From positions 193,534 through 257,533 of the IMG/VR virus record IMGVR_UViG_3300023296_000874: 64,000 bases of DNA; one strand, written 5' to 3'. Source of the DNA: a virus. The position numbers and the translations under genes are program-made. The number at the start of each line of letters is the position of its first letter. Within the stretch, counting starts at the first letter, position 1. Below, in pieces: positions 32,615 through 42,278 of the stretch. Under the pieces are notes generated by a model that saw nothing but the letters and a program-made list of their open reading frames with translations, was not told the origin of the DNA and ran no database searches.

Positions 32615-34219
32615 TCAGAAGCGCTCTTCCCCCGCGCTCTCCTTGATTTTCAGTCCAAGGTGCTCAACGACGATATCCAGAAGGTTGGATTTCTCCGCGA
32701 GCTGTCCGCCAATGTCACCCAAGGCGTTTCGAATCGCCTCGTTGAAGTTGGCGTCATTGAGCGTGAATGCATCGCGCTGGAGCTTCTCTTCCACGTCAGC
32801 AGCGTCGATGTTGAAGAGGTCGAGGATGAAGCTCACGGGCAAGCTTCCCTTCTGGTACAGGTCGAACAGGGCGCTGAAGACGTCCTGGTTGTCGGCCAGT
32901 GCCATACGGTTGAAGCTCAGGCGCGGGTAGATGGGCTTGTCGTATCCCCACGCATCCTTCTCCACGAATCCCATCTTGATTGCTACGGGCTTGAAGAGGA
33001 AGTCCTCAACGTACTCCTGAACCATCATGCGGTAGTTCATGAAGCGCTCGTTCATGACGTGCAGGCTCAACCGGTTGCCGGTGAACGTACCTTCGCCAGT
33101 GAGCAGCTCGAGCGTCACGCCAAGGCCAACCATGAGCTGACGGTCCGTGATGTCGTACTCGTTGCTCAGGTCAAGCAGGCGGTCGTTGCTACCGTACTCT
33201 TCCCAGTTCACCTGGTAGTTGGCAACAATGGAGAAGTCAGGGTCCATCAGGGCAAGGTCCACCATCTCGCGGAGCTCATCAACCTGCATTTCGTCAAGCC
33301 CCTCTCCCCACACGACGCGCTTCGGGGTCATGTTGCGGCTTGCGATACTTGTCTGAGCCTGACGTAGCTTGTCGCGGTACAGCAACACGCGCAGGCACCG
33401 TTCCAAAATGGAGGAGCCAAACTTGCTGCGAGGCCTACGCCTACGAGCAAGGTGGTAGCAGAAAGAGCCCTGCATGGGATCGGAGTCCAGGGGGAGGTTC
33501 TCTCCCATCTGGATGTACTCCACGATCTCGGGCGGCATCTTCTCAACCTTGCGCATGGCAAGGGGGTCAACCTGGGCGTCACGCACGGCGCGACGGTCTT
33601 CTTCCGAGGGTACGAACTCGATGTCTACTTCGTCGGAGAAGCTGTAGCCCTTGACGTCAACCTGATCGGTCTCAAGGATGGTGAGCTTGCGCCACCCACG
33701 GTAGTCTTCGCCTTCCTTGTCATCGTCCTCAGCGAAGATGAAGACGTTGCCGTCCAACCAGTAGAGGTGCGTGATCTCGTGCAGGCGTCGTGTGAGCCTG
33801 AGATCATCCACCATCTTCTGAAAGTAGGCCATCACCTTGTCAGCGGTCTCCTTGTCCTCACATTTCGGCTTGGAGAGGCGGACCTTGCTCAAGGGGATCT
33901 CGGTCAGGATGTCGAGTGCCTGCCCAACCATGGGGTCAGTCTCGTAGTAGTGCCTGAACCACTCGTGCTTCTCACGGTCACTCTGAGGCAGCTCGAGGAA
34001 GTCCGTGCTGAGCTGAGGGCTGAAGAAGTTGAATCCAGAGCTCTGGATTACACCACCACCCGGAGCACCAACACGAGTGTTGAACTGTACGCCATTGGTG
34101 GAGCGGGCAACACGCTTCAGACGTCGAGCGATGACTTGATCATTGCCACGTCGGGAGATTGTGGGTCCGGGTGCCGGAGCACCAGATCCACTACTTTCGT
34201 TGTTGTTGTCGTCAGGCAT
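32615..34219 (-). CDS. portal protein
   Basis: 534 residues from ATG 34219. Characteristic portal segments: EWFRHYYETDPMVGQALDIL near the N-terminus, EITHLYWLDGNVFIFAEDDD, SSILERCLRVLLYRDKLRQA and MTPKRVVWGEG in the stem/crown region, and ITDRQLMVGLGVTLELLTGE. This matches portals of large myovirus-like phages. It forms the dodecameric ring at the capsid vertex through which terminase packages DNA. The terminase is two genes away. The start overlaps the previous stop by 8 bp. Confidence 0.85.
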   Translation of the reverse strand: MPDDNNNESSGSGAPAPGPTISRRGNDQVIARRLKRVARSTNGVQFNTRVGAPGGGVIQSSGFNFFSPQLSTDFLELPQSDREKHEWFRHYYETDPMVGQALDILTEIPLSKVRLSKPKCEDKETADKVMAYFQKMVDDLRLTRRLHEITHLYWLDGNVFIFAEDDDKEGEDYRGWRKLTILETDQVDVKGYSFSDEVDIEFVPSEEDRRAVRDAQVDPLAMRKVEKMPPEIVEYIQMGENLPLDSDPMQGSFCYHLARRRRPRSKFGSSILERCLRVLLYRDKLRQAQTSIASRNMTPKRVVWGEGLDEMQVDELREMVDLALMDPDFSIVANYQVNWEEYGSNDRLLDLSNEYDITDRQLMVGLGVTLELLTGEGTFTGNRLSLHVMNERFMNYRMMVQEYVEDFLFKPVAIKMGFVEKDAWGYDKPIYPRLSFNRMALADNQDVFSALFDLYQKGSLPVSFILDLFNIDAADVEEKLQRDAFTLNDANFNEAIRNALGDIGGQLAEKSNLLDIVVEHLGLKIKESAGEERF

Positions 34220-34592
34220 TCATATTCTCCTGCTGGGCGGCGATTGCGGCGCGTCGAGCAGCTTGCTGCTCTCTGCGTGCGGCGACCCGTTCTATTTCTT
34301 TGTTTCGTGCGGCTATCTGATCTTCGGGCCTTGTGTAGTCAGGGACCGAAACAGATTGCAGAGCTCCCAAGGCAGAGCTCACAGCCCGCTTGGTTCTCCG
34401 CAACCTAATGATGAAGCCGCTGTGGGCGGTGGTCATCTTCCTGTATAGAGGGTCCTGCCGTGCGGCCCTGTCGTCAGCTACTGCCAACTGCTCAATCTGA
34501 GCGTGAATCTCAGAGAGCCTGGATGCTGCCGCCACCGCGTCTGCGCGTGCGGATGCCTCTTGAGCAATCAGTTCCAGAACACCATCGGCCAT
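34212..34592 (-). CDS. coiled-coil protein, 126 aa
   Basis: ATG 34592 overlaps the previous stop (ATGA). Nearly all helix with Ala/Arg/Glu-rich heptads (ADAVAAASRLSEIHAQIEQL, RREQQAARRAAIAAQQENMN). Directly upstream of the portal, with 8 bp overlap, so co-translated. Possibly a portal-associated or assembly helper; not recognised. Confidence 0.55.
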   Translation of the reverse strand: MADGVLELIAQEASARADAVAAASRLSEIHAQIEQLAVADDRAARQDPLYRKMTTAHSGFIIRLRRTKRAVSSALGALQSVSVPDYTRPEDQIAARNKEIERVAARREQQAARRAAIAAQQENMNA

Positions 34593-35185
34593 CAGAACAA
34601 CCGGATATCGACACCGAGCGTATTGTCGTTGTCAGTAGAGGGAATCATCCACACCGTTCCAACCTGGATCGGTGTGCCAATCCCTGCCGCTGTAGCATCG
34701 GCAAGGGTGGTTAGGTATCCCCTGTCACTGACGTAAACCGCGTCATTCAGTGAATAGGAAAGTGCGATTCCTGAGGAGGTCCGATCTCCAAAGGTGTACT
34801 TCTCGAACATCTTGAAGACGAAGGTCCCATCGAACATCATGGTAACGACGCGCGTGCTCGACGGCTTGTAGGAAGAGTAGTTGTACTCCGTGCTCCGGAG
34901 GTCAAAACTGCCCGGCGTCTGAACTTGAGGGTGAAAGTCAGATCCACGAATGAGGAACCCAGTGGCGGCAGTGCCATCACTCTGTCCCACCACTCGGATG
35001 TTCTTGACGTTGTTGGCCGGTCCGAAGGAGTTGGAGGTGTACATCACCCACTGCCCTCCGCGCCAGCCATCAGCACCATCACCACCACTCGACGCAAGCG
35101 TGTCATTCACGTACACGGGGACGTTCATCCCCTTGTACTGAATTACAACGTCATGATTCTGCTGATGGTTGTCTCTTACTCCCAC
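34592..35185 (-). CDS. decoration-like virion protein, 197 aa
   Basis: 197 residues from GTG 35185 with GGAGCTACC upstream. All-beta protein; the C-terminal third (LNDAVYVSDRGYLTTLADAT, IQVGTVWMIPSTDNDNTLGV) has the pattern of phage head decoration or structural proteins with a 'VGxVWxxPS' end. It resembles the 206-residue protein at 24937-25557 in strand layout. Likely a virion protein. Confidence 0.55.
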   Translation of the reverse strand: MGVRDNHQQNHDVVIQYKGMNVPVYVNDTLASSGGDGADGWRGGQWVMYTSNSFGPANNVKNIRVVGQSDGTAATGFLIRGSDFHPQVQTPGSFDLRSTEYNYSSYKPSSTRVVTMMFDGTFVFKMFEKYTFGDRTSSGIALSYSLNDAVYVSDRGYLTTLADATAAGIGTPIQVGTVWMIPSTDNDNTLGVDIRLF

Positions 35186-35211
35186 GGTAGCTCCTCGTCA
35201 GCCAGTTGGGT

Positions 35212-36051
35212 CTACTCGCCCTCTTCTTCTGTCGCTGCAGCCATCACCCACTCATCGTACTCCTTCTCCCAACCGGAGGGGCGCTTGCGCAGACGTCCGA
35301 GGTAGAGCACCTGGCCCGTAGTCGGGTTCATGGAGCGTGGGTAGGTTGCACGCTGCTGCGGGAAGAGGCTGAAGTACCAGTCCTTCACCGCGCCACTCTT
35401 GGCGTCCTGGGTCTTGAGTACGAGTCCGGTGTAGTAGATGCGCGAGCGCTCTTCGCCCTTGTCGGAACCACGGTCCACGTAGTCCTGCACCAGCTTGAGG
35501 TTGTCTGCACTCGGAGGAGGTCCGCCCTTCTTCGAGAAGTACACCACTTCGAAGATCTTGGAAGCGCGGCTTCGGTCTCCGTCCTCACCGGGCTCGCCGT
35601 TGCTTGTAGCTGCGGCTGCGGGCGTGTGGCGGTAGAGGCCAACCTTGGAGCCCTTGGTACCACCCTCAACCCGAAGGATGTTGGGCAGGCGGGGATCCTC
35701 GAAGTTCAGGATCACGTCCTCACCATCAACCTCGTCGATAGTGGCAACAGCGTCGTGAAGAGGGCCGAGGAGGTCCTGAAGGTGTCCGGGCACCTTGCGC
35801 TTGTCGATGCGAACCATCTCACCGCGCGCCAGTGGCTGTCCACGCTTCGAGGGCTTGTACTCCTTGTGGGGCACACCCTGACGCTCAAGGAATGTGGCGC
35901 ACTCACGCTGAGATACGCGGTCGTTCTTCATGATGCACCATTCCACGAACTTCTCAGTCTCGGGCTTGATGGCGACCTTGTCGTGGGCTTCTACGTCGGT
36001 AGAACCCAGCACTTCCAGTGCAAGGCTCTGGGCGAGCTTATCATAGTTCAT
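35212..36051 (-). CDS. hypothetical protein next to terminase, 279 aa
   Basis: 279 residues from ATG 36051. N-terminal helices, then a beta-rich region with Gly/Pro-rich loops (YRHTPAAAATSNGEPGEDGD, YFSKKGGPPPSADNLKLVQD) and SMNPTTGQVLYLGRLRKRPS near the C-terminus. Not recognised. First gene of the portal unit, 48 bp after a late-promoter motif. Confidence 0.5.
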   Translation of the reverse strand: MNYDKLAQSLALEVLGSTDVEAHDKVAIKPETEKFVEWCIMKNDRVSQRECATFLERQGVPHKEYKPSKRGQPLARGEMVRIDKRKVPGHLQDLLGPLHDAVATIDEVDGEDVILNFEDPRLPNILRVEGGTKGSKVGLYRHTPAAAATSNGEPGEDGDRSRASKIFEVVYFSKKGGPPPSADNLKLVQDYVDRGSDKGEERSRIYYTGLVLKTQDAKSGAVKDWYFSLFPQQRATYPRSMNPTTGQVLYLGRLRKRPSGWEKEYDEWVMAAATEEEGE

Positions 36052-36098
36052 GTTGGGATCTCCCGAAAGGGGGTAGTAGGTGTCTCATCTCAGCCCGG

Positions 36099-36113
36099 TA
36101 CAAAAGGAATATG
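36099..36113 (-). promoter_or_regulatory. late-promoter motif copy (portal unit)
   Basis: Sense CATATTCCTTTTGTA, one mismatch, 48 bp upstream of the start at 36051 and 12 bp after the terminase stop. Confidence 0.8.
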
Positions 36114-36125
36114 TCCGGTCTGGGA

Positions 36126-37937
36126 TCAAAAGAACTTGCGCTTGCGCACGTACATGTTCTTGCGTGCTTTCTTGAGCTGGTGCGAACGGTGTGTGGAGTA
36201 GCCCTTGCCGTTCCCACGTAGTCCGGGGTTCCGGTTGCTCATGCCGTGAACCACTCGAGCGAACTTCTTGTCGCCAATGCGTTCCTGAGCGAGCCAAATG
36301 GCGCGGGCCAGGGCGTCAGCCTGATCGTCGAACCTGCCAGGCAGGTTGGGAGCAGCCACCTCAATCTGGTACTTGCTGAGGCGCTTCTCCTGAAGGCTGA
36401 GCAGCTCTTTGATGTAGTCGCAGTGCTCGTCCCCCTCTTCAATGGGCCAATCGAACAGGCGGATCTTCTTGTCGAGCATCAGGAGCTTGAAGGCTTGGTA
36501 CTTCTTGGAGTTCTTGTCGCGGCTGGCGTACTCCATCTCAAACTGCTGGAGTCCGCGCTTGCGGAGTGCCTGCTCAAGAGGAAGGCCTTCTCGCTGGTCA
36601 AAGGAGCCGCGCCAGATGTAGAACTTCTTGCTCAGATCGAAGATCCACTGCGCAATACTCTCGAAGTCAAGCTGGTCCATGTCCTTGTAGGGGCCAACGC
36701 CAGCGTACCGAACGTCCATGTAGTCGAGTACGATCTGGTCGCCCTCAAGATGTACGATGGAGATCGCCGTACCGTTGTTGACAAGCCCGATGTCAACGCC
36801 CATGAAGTGAGGTACGCGAGTAGCGCCGCCACCACGGGGTCGGAGGTCAGGGTCGATGCACTGGAGCAGGTCGTCTTCCCTGCGGATCCAACCGTGGAGT
36901 CGGTCGGAGAACTCAGCTCCGAACTCAACGAGGAAGTTGGCGGGGTCTTCCTTGTACTTCTTGCGGAGGTACTTACCTGCAATCGTGGGGTTGATCTCCC
37001 ACGAAGGTGCCTGGATGCAGAGGCGTCCTTCAGAGCGGCCCTCCATTCCCTGCGTGAACAGCTTGTAGAACTTCCCGGCCTTGTTGAGCGGCGAGGAGAT
37101 GCAGATCACCTTTCCCTCAGGCTCGCCCGTTTTGGGGTCCTTGAAGGTAGCCGTCGAAGGCGTTGCGGCCTCGTAGCACTCTTCAGCGGAGCTCTGGCCC
37201 TCTGCCACGAAGTGAGCAAACTCGTCGAACACGCATACGATGTTGGCGGGTCCACGGAGGCCTCGTCCAATAGCCGGACGGAACAGGAGCTCGATGGATC
37301 CCTTGGCGTCCGGGCCGTAGCGGTCAATGTCGGCCTGGGTACGGAACACCATGCCTTCAGCGGTGTCACTGGCAATGAACGGCTCGAAATAGCGGCACTT
37401 CGTCAGGTAGCCGCGCGCCACGTTGTAGAGCATGGAAGCCTGGCGGGCGCTGGTTGCTACAGCACTGATGCTGATGCGGCCCACTTCGAGCATCTTGTAG
37501 TGGTCGTGCGGATTCACGCGGGCAAGGAGCTTGTAGATCTCGTAGGCGCAGATCATCGAGGTCATTGCTGACTTAGAGCCACGGCGTCCAACCGACAGGA
37601 GGAGGTCGGTGTAGATCTCGCCCTGCTCCTTGACGTTGCAGCGCCCCTCGTTGTGAAGGTAGCGGAGGAACTCCTTCTCGCTGAGCTCGTACTTCAGTTC
37701 CATCATGAACTGGTCGTGTACGGGAATGCCGTGGAAGAGCTTTCCGTCGAGCATCACCTCAGGCTTCTCAATGCTGAGAGGTACGCCGTAGAACAGCTTG
37801 AGTAGCCAACGCTGAGCGGGCCAGAGTCGAGTGTTGAGTCCCCAGGTTGACTCGCAGAACGTGACGATGTCAACGAAGTCCTCGTTGTCCTTGTCAGGCT
37901 TGCTGAACTCCTGGAGGATGGAGGTAACTGTGTTCAT
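36126..37937 (-). CDS. terL: terminase large subunit
   Basis: 603 residues from ATG 37937, overlapping the previous stop (ATGA). ATPase: Walker-A-like SVGRRGSKSAM (residues 115-125), Walker B IVCVFDEF (233-240), coupling motif CISSPLNKAGK (279-289). Nuclease: MGVDIGLVNNGTA (Asp382) and GRFDDQADALARA (Asp537/541), the metal-binding acids of the RNase-H fold. It cuts concatemers and drives DNA into the prohead through the portal. The P-loop ends in K-S-A rather than G-K-T/S, a known terminase variation. Basic C-terminal tail (KKARKNMYVRKRKFF). Confidence 0.92.
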   Translation of the reverse strand: MNTVTSILQEFSKPDKDNEDFVDIVTFCESTWGLNTRLWPAQRWLLKLFYGVPLSIEKPEVMLDGKLFHGIPVHDQFMMELKYELSEKEFLRYLHNEGRCNVKEQGEIYTDLLLSVGRRGSKSAMTSMICAYEIYKLLARVNPHDHYKMLEVGRISISAVATSARQASMLYNVARGYLTKCRYFEPFIASDTAEGMVFRTQADIDRYGPDAKGSIELLFRPAIGRGLRGPANIVCVFDEFAHFVAEGQSSAEECYEAATPSTATFKDPKTGEPEGKVICISSPLNKAGKFYKLFTQGMEGRSEGRLCIQAPSWEINPTIAGKYLRKKYKEDPANFLVEFGAEFSDRLHGWIRREDDLLQCIDPDLRPRGGGATRVPHFMGVDIGLVNNGTAISIVHLEGDQIVLDYMDVRYAGVGPYKDMDQLDFESIAQWIFDLSKKFYIWRGSFDQREGLPLEQALRKRGLQQFEMEYASRDKNSKKYQAFKLLMLDKKIRLFDWPIEEGDEHCDYIKELLSLQEKRLSKYQIEVAAPNLPGRFDDQADALARAIWLAQERIGDKKFARVVHGMSNRNPGLRGNGKGYSTHRSHQLKKARKNMYVRKRKFF

Positions 37938-38659
37938 CAGAACCCCTGTGCGCGATCTTCTGCCTCACTCACGGCGTCCACGAAAACCTGAGTAGGTCCC
38001 GAGAGGTCGTCGAGCTCTGCGTGCTCGAGGTGAGAAGAAACGAGCTTGTCAACGGCACGCTCAAAGGCACGCTCGTCCACGGAGAGCTTCTCGCTGCTCT
38101 TCTTGCGGCCCTTGCCCTTCACCCAGCCGCCCTTGACGTCGCCAAAGAAGGCTGCGAGTGCTTCGGGGCTACCGCCTGCGATGCTCTTCAGTCCGTGCTG
38201 CTCCATGAGCTCGCGGAAGTAGGTCTGGTACTCCTCTTGTAGCGGGCTGAGTGCCAGCTTGTCAGCGCGAGCCATGCGAACGATGTCAAGCACTTCAGAG
38301 CTGAGGCGGTCACCGGAGTTTCCGGCCTCGTGGAGGCTGGCTACGATGGGCATCAGAGTGGAGAACAAGTCAAAGTTGAGCAGGTTCGATTCGAGCTTGA
38401 GGTCCATGTTCCACTTCCTCTTGAATGTCAGGGAGAGCACCTTGTCGTAGAAGCCGTCTTCAGCCGGGTGCTTAGGGGCTGGGGAGCGCAGTGCTTGCAG
38501 CACGTCTCGCCAGAGGCGGTCAGGGATTTCAACTCCCGCCGTGTCACCCAAGGTGGTCCGGATGGTTGCCTCGTTGCGGAGGAAATGCCGGAACACCACC
38601 TTGTTCCGGAAGTCGGCAAGGGTGTCATCTTCCTTGCTGATGTAGTAAGTCAGTGGCAT
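37937..38659 (-). CDS. hypothetical protein upstream of terL, 240 aa
   Basis: 240 residues from ATG 38659; its stop overlaps the terL start. Helical with a Lys-rich loop (GGWVKGKGRKKSSEKLSVDE). No HTH can be pointed to. By position it could act with the terminase. Not recognised. Confidence 0.5.
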   Translation of the reverse strand: MPLTYYISKEDDTLADFRNKVVFRHFLRNEATIRTTLGDTAGVEIPDRLWRDVLQALRSPAPKHPAEDGFYDKVLSLTFKRKWNMDLKLESNLLNFDLFSTLMPIVASLHEAGNSGDRLSSEVLDIVRMARADKLALSPLQEEYQTYFRELMEQHGLKSIAGGSPEALAAFFGDVKGGWVKGKGRKKSSEKLSVDERAFERAVDKLVSSHLEHAELDDLSGPTQVFVDAVSEAEDRAQGF

Positions 38660-38660
38660 G

Positions 38661-39296
38661 TCAGCTCCGGTGCAGTTCTTGGTCGATTGTGCGCTGAGCC
38701 TCTACCTGGAAGGTCTCCATGTTCGCTTGGAACACTTGGAAGAAGGCTTGGATGTCGTTCTTCTTGTACCCAGCGGTGTCAAGGCTCTCGCGGATCTTGC
38801 CGAACAGGAGCCGCATGATCACCTGCATCTGGGTCGAGTTGAAGTCCACCGGCTCTTCAGCGGTGAGCTCCTTGAGCTTCAGTGCGGTGTCAATCAGAGC
38901 CTTCAGTGCCGTCACGCGCCGCCCGGAGGCGTTCGTGATGTCGCGGCCAGCAGTCTCAAGACGCTCACGCTCAAACTTGAGAGCGTAGATCTCCTCAGCC
39001 AGCTCCTCAGCGGCGGTGCTGAGTACGTGAGGATCGCCCACGTTGCCCTGCATGGTGCGGAGCAGCTTGTCGTCCACCCGGCCACTCTCCTTCTCCATAC
39101 GGCGACGGGTCTCGTCATCAATGGGGATGGCCTCAGTGTCAACCGCGCGTACACGGCTTGGGCTCTTGGTAGCTGCGGCGCGAACCACTACAAGCTCACT
39201 TCCGCGATCCTCGATCTCGTCTTCGGCATCCATGTCCAAAGTCTCGATGATGGAGTCAAGCTCCTCGTCGGAAAGGTCGTTCTTGTTGGTCGGCAT
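38661..39296 (-). CDS. terminase small subunit candidate, 211 aa
   Basis: 211 residues from ATG 39296. Acidic N-terminus, then helices and ALKALIDTALKLKELTAEEP followed by FNSTQMQVIMRLLFGKIRES, a region that resembles proteins annotated beside terL in large phages. Oligomerising helical architecture and location one gene from terL suggest the packaging recognition subunit, but no HTH was identified, so the call is tentative. Confidence 0.4.
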   Translation of the reverse strand: MPTNKNDLSDEELDSIIETLDMDAEDEIEDRGSELVVVRAAATKSPSRVRAVDTEAIPIDDETRRRMEKESGRVDDKLLRTMQGNVGDPHVLSTAAEELAEEIYALKFERERLETAGRDITNASGRRVTALKALIDTALKLKELTAEEPVDFNSTQMQVIMRLLFGKIRESLDTAGYKKNDIQAFFQVFQANMETFQVEAQRTIDQELHRS

Positions 39297-39305
39297 GGCA
39301 GTCTC

Positions 39306-39641
39306 CTACTGAGTGGGTTCTACGCCGCCCGTTGATTGCTCAGCGGAGGGTCCGGGGGGAGGTGTACCTGTCTGGTACTCGCTCGGGATGTTGTATCGGG
39401 CAAGGTTGGAGATGTCATCGTAGAGGGGATGGTCTTCAATCTCACTGAGGCGCTTGTCCTCGTGATCCTCCCCCTCAATACCGTCCCGAGAGTCCTCAAG
39501 CATCTTCTGTACTTGCTTGCCTTCCGATTGGAACAGCTCACGCTCATGCTGGGGAATGTCAGAATCGTCGACGAGTCCGTCGCCGTACTCGGGCGCGGCC
39601 TGAATCAAACGGGCGAGGCGGTGTAGGCGGTCAGAGATCAA
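39306..39641 (-). CDS. hypothetical protein, 111 aa
   Basis: Starts at TTG 39641, which overlaps the preceding stop and has GGGAGAG six bases upstream; no ATG is available near the 5' end. N-terminal helix MISDRLHRLARLIQAAPEYG, then an acidic, probably disordered chain with a Pro/Gly tail. Function unknown. Confidence 0.5.
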   Translation of the reverse strand: MISDRLHRLARLIQAAPEYGDGLVDDSDIPQHERELFQSEGKQVQKMLEDSRDGIEGEDHEDKRLSEIEDHPLYDDISNLARYNIPSEYQTGTPPPGPSAEQSTGGVEPTQ

Positions 39642-42277
39642 AAGAGCTCTCCCATGGGATCGTCGAACCCAACGTCAAGGTCAACGGCTTCCGCTTCAGC
39701 GTTGTAGTCCACGTCGAGGTAGCCTCCGAGGCCGTACTCCAACGAGGGGTCAATACCTACGGGAGTAGGGTTGCTGAGCTCCTGTGTCACGGTAGGCATC
39801 TCAGGTACCTCTGCCACAACCTGTCGGTCGTACACCTGGCACCTGTTGTTCGCGCTCTTGAACACACATCCGCTGCACTTACCCATCGCCTTCACGTAGG
39901 GAGCGGGGCTGTCTGCAACCTGCTTGGCACCCTGGTCACATGCGTTGTAGGGGCGGGGGTCGATGTAGTGCGCGCCAATGCCTCGGCCATCATCAACCAG
40001 CGCCTGCCGGAGGAAGTTGGCCTCGCTGTTGTAGAGCTCGGGGCTGAAGCTGTTCCGAATCCAGCTCTGAAGTCCGGAGCCCGTAACGCCACGGTTCATC
40101 GCCATCACAACACGCTTCCTGAAGGAAGTACGCTGGGTGGAGCTGATGCGGGCGGGGCGACTCTTCCGAACCACGCTGGCATCCACGGTGGGTACATCAA
40201 CGTCGCCGGGTGCGCGTACATTCACCTTCAGGTCAGCCATGGAGGCCACGAACTTGCGGTCGGCTTCAGCCTTCTTGTACCGAGCGTAGCGCTCCTGCTC
40301 CTGAGCGAGGTCACGGAGTACCTGCTGGCGAGTGCTTGTGCGCTCCTCAACCTGCTGCTTCGCTTCCGCAGCCTTCTCGGTGGAGATCGTGTCGGCCTCT
40401 ACCTCACGGTCGATCAGAGCCATCAACGCGGAAGCGATGCGGGCTTCCTCTCTCTGCGCGGCGGTGCGGAACTGGTCCTGTACCTGCTTCTTGGTCACCT
40501 GCGGGGTGGATACACGGGCAACACGCTCAGGTCCTGCAATAGCAGCCGGGCGCGGGCTCATGTAGGCAGCCTGAACGATGTCCCAGGAGTTGGTCGATCC
40601 AACCAAAGTACGCAGTTCGAGTGCGCGTTCCGAGCTGATTCGCTCATTCATCTCGAGCTTGTCAACCGCCTCACTCGCCTCAATCTCAAACTGGCCGATG
40701 CTGCCGTAGTTGATGAGGGTCAGTGCCGGGAAGTCGCGTGCGGGGTCGGGAGCAGAGCTCGGCCCGCCACATGCGCCGCCACAGCCTTCCTTGAGGAGGA
40801 ACTGAGGGTGGAGCCGGTTGTCGGTGAGGAAGTTCTTGGCCTCGCTGGCGCTACGGAACCCACGCACATCGAGCACCACGTTTCCGAGCAGTCCGGCCAT
40901 CCGAACAATCGGTCGGATGTGGCTACCCGCTGCAACCACAGCAGGGGCACCGAAGCGCTCTACCAAGTGGTTCTGGAGTGCGCTGCCGTGAACACCCTTG
41001 TACGCCGCCTGGTAGGCAGAGCGCACGACGCTGGCGTGCTTCTGAGGGATGGCATGTGAGATGGTCGCAGCCTTGGCATCTACTACCTGCTGCTGGGTCT
41101 GCATCTGCTGAGCGTCATACTTCGGCTGGTAGTCAGCTACCTCAACCGGAGCAAGTACGCCGTGAGCCTCTGCGAGGAGGTCCCGAACATCCACAGAGCC
41201 AATGCGGCTCAGGATACCTTCGGCTGTTTTGGCGTCGAGCGTCCCTGCGTCACGGAGCTGAGCCACCTCAGCGGCGAGCACCTCTTCGGTGTAGGGAATG
41301 TCCTTCACCACCTGCTTCCCAATGAGGGAGCAGCCGCCTTCGCGGTTGAAGTGGCAGCCACTGCACTTGTCCATCTCAAGGATGAACTCAGCGGCGTTGT
41401 GGTGACGGCGGAAGAAGTCGTTGGCGTCGTGGCATGTGCGGAACTGGTCCGGGCGCACGTAGACGCTACCCAGGAGGTTCTGCTCAGAAGCGAGGGTAGT
41501 GATGGCATCGCTGTCCGCGCGGGCAAACCGACGCTCAAGGGAGGCACTCAGACGTCCCTTCGCAGCCATCATCTTCTGGCTGAGGTCCCTGTAGAGGGAA
41601 CGCTCAACGGCGCTCTGGAAGTCAGCGCTCGGCGGCTCGTACTTGCCGGAGGCACGTCGGTCACGCGCTACCTGGGCATTCGCATCTTCCGTCACGTGCG
41701 TGCGGAGGTCACTCGAGTTGTAGTCGCGGTGCGTGCGGATGGGCTGAGCGAGGAAGGCATTGAGTTGGTCGTTCTCTTCCGGCACGGCAGGCAGGTCAAG
41801 GCGAGCGTGATACTCGTCAATCGCACTACCGTCCTGCACCTCGAAAGTCACGTCGCGCTGCATCTGTCCGAGCATGGCGTGCTCGTTGGCAACGCTCTGT
41901 AGCGTCGGTACCAGCATAGCAATGTGGTCTGGGTGAACGTTCTCACGTACCCACGCGGCAAGCTTCGGTGCGTCCCAACCGGCGTGAAGGCGGTCCTTCA
42001 CAGCGCTCGATACGAGGTTGCGTAGCTCAGCATCCTCCATGTGCTCTGTCGATGCCCACTTGTGCTCGCGCACGGTGTCGGGATCAAGAGCAGGAACACG
42101 GTGGACCGTGCCCATGTCGTGATGCGTCCAGGCATCTACGAGGTCAGGGACAGCGTCAAGGTTCTGCCGGGGCAGTCTCTCAACATGGCGGTAAGCCTCT
42201 TCATCTACGTCAAGCCAGTCCAGGTTCGGGACGGGGTTTTCGAAGATGTGGGAGAGATCTCCGGGCTGCTTGGGCAT
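39638..42277 (-). CDS. 879-aa protein with three repeated modules and Cys clusters
   Basis: ATG 42277 with GAGGAGACTGAA upstream. Three internal repeats are visible by eye: around residues 240-320, 415-520 and 735-820, each with a helix (LERRF / LVERF / IRNSF), a LLG-x-VY/HY strand and a Cys-rich end. Repeats 1 and 3 end in C-x22/20-CSGC-x7/8-C (Cys282, 305, 308, 316; Cys780, 801, 804, 813), repeat 2 in EGCGGACGG. Four Cys per module fit zinc or Fe-S binding. A coiled coil (residues ~610-680) lies between. Head-operon context; function unknown. Confidence 0.6.
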   Translation of the reverse strand: MPKQPGDLSHIFENPVPNLDWLDVDEEAYRHVERLPRQNLDAVPDLVDAWTHHDMGTVHRVPALDPDTVREHKWASTEHMEDAELRNLVSSAVKDRLHAGWDAPKLAAWVRENVHPDHIAMLVPTLQSVANEHAMLGQMQRDVTFEVQDGSAIDEYHARLDLPAVPEENDQLNAFLAQPIRTHRDYNSSDLRTHVTEDANAQVARDRRASGKYEPPSADFQSAVERSLYRDLSQKMMAAKGRLSASLERRFARADSDAITTLASEQNLLGSVYVRPDQFRTCHDANDFFRRHHNAAEFILEMDKCSGCHFNREGGCSLIGKQVVKDIPYTEEVLAAEVAQLRDAGTLDAKTAEGILSRIGSVDVRDLLAEAHGVLAPVEVADYQPKYDAQQMQTQQQVVDAKAATISHAIPQKHASVVRSAYQAAYKGVHGSALQNHLVERFGAPAVVAAGSHIRPIVRMAGLLGNVVLDVRGFRSASEAKNFLTDNRLHPQFLLKEGCGGACGGPSSAPDPARDFPALTLINYGSIGQFEIEASEAVDKLEMNERISSERALELRTLVGSTNSWDIVQAAYMSPRPAAIAGPERVARVSTPQVTKKQVQDQFRTAAQREEARIASALMALIDREVEADTISTEKAAEAKQQVEERTSTRQQVLRDLAQEQERYARYKKAEADRKFVASMADLKVNVRAPGDVDVPTVDASVVRKSRPARISSTQRTSFRKRVVMAMNRGVTGSGLQSWIRNSFSPELYNSEANFLRQALVDDGRGIGAHYIDPRPYNACDQGAKQVADSPAPYVKAMGKCSGCVFKSANNRCQVYDRQVVAEVPEMPTVTQELSNPTPVGIDPSLEYGLGGYLDVDYNAEAEAVDLDVGFDDPMGELF

Positions 42278-42278
42278 T

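Noticed and set aside
36246-37571. Long + frame (441 codons) opposite terL
   Set aside because: Antisense shadow of the terminase with Walker and nuclease motifs.
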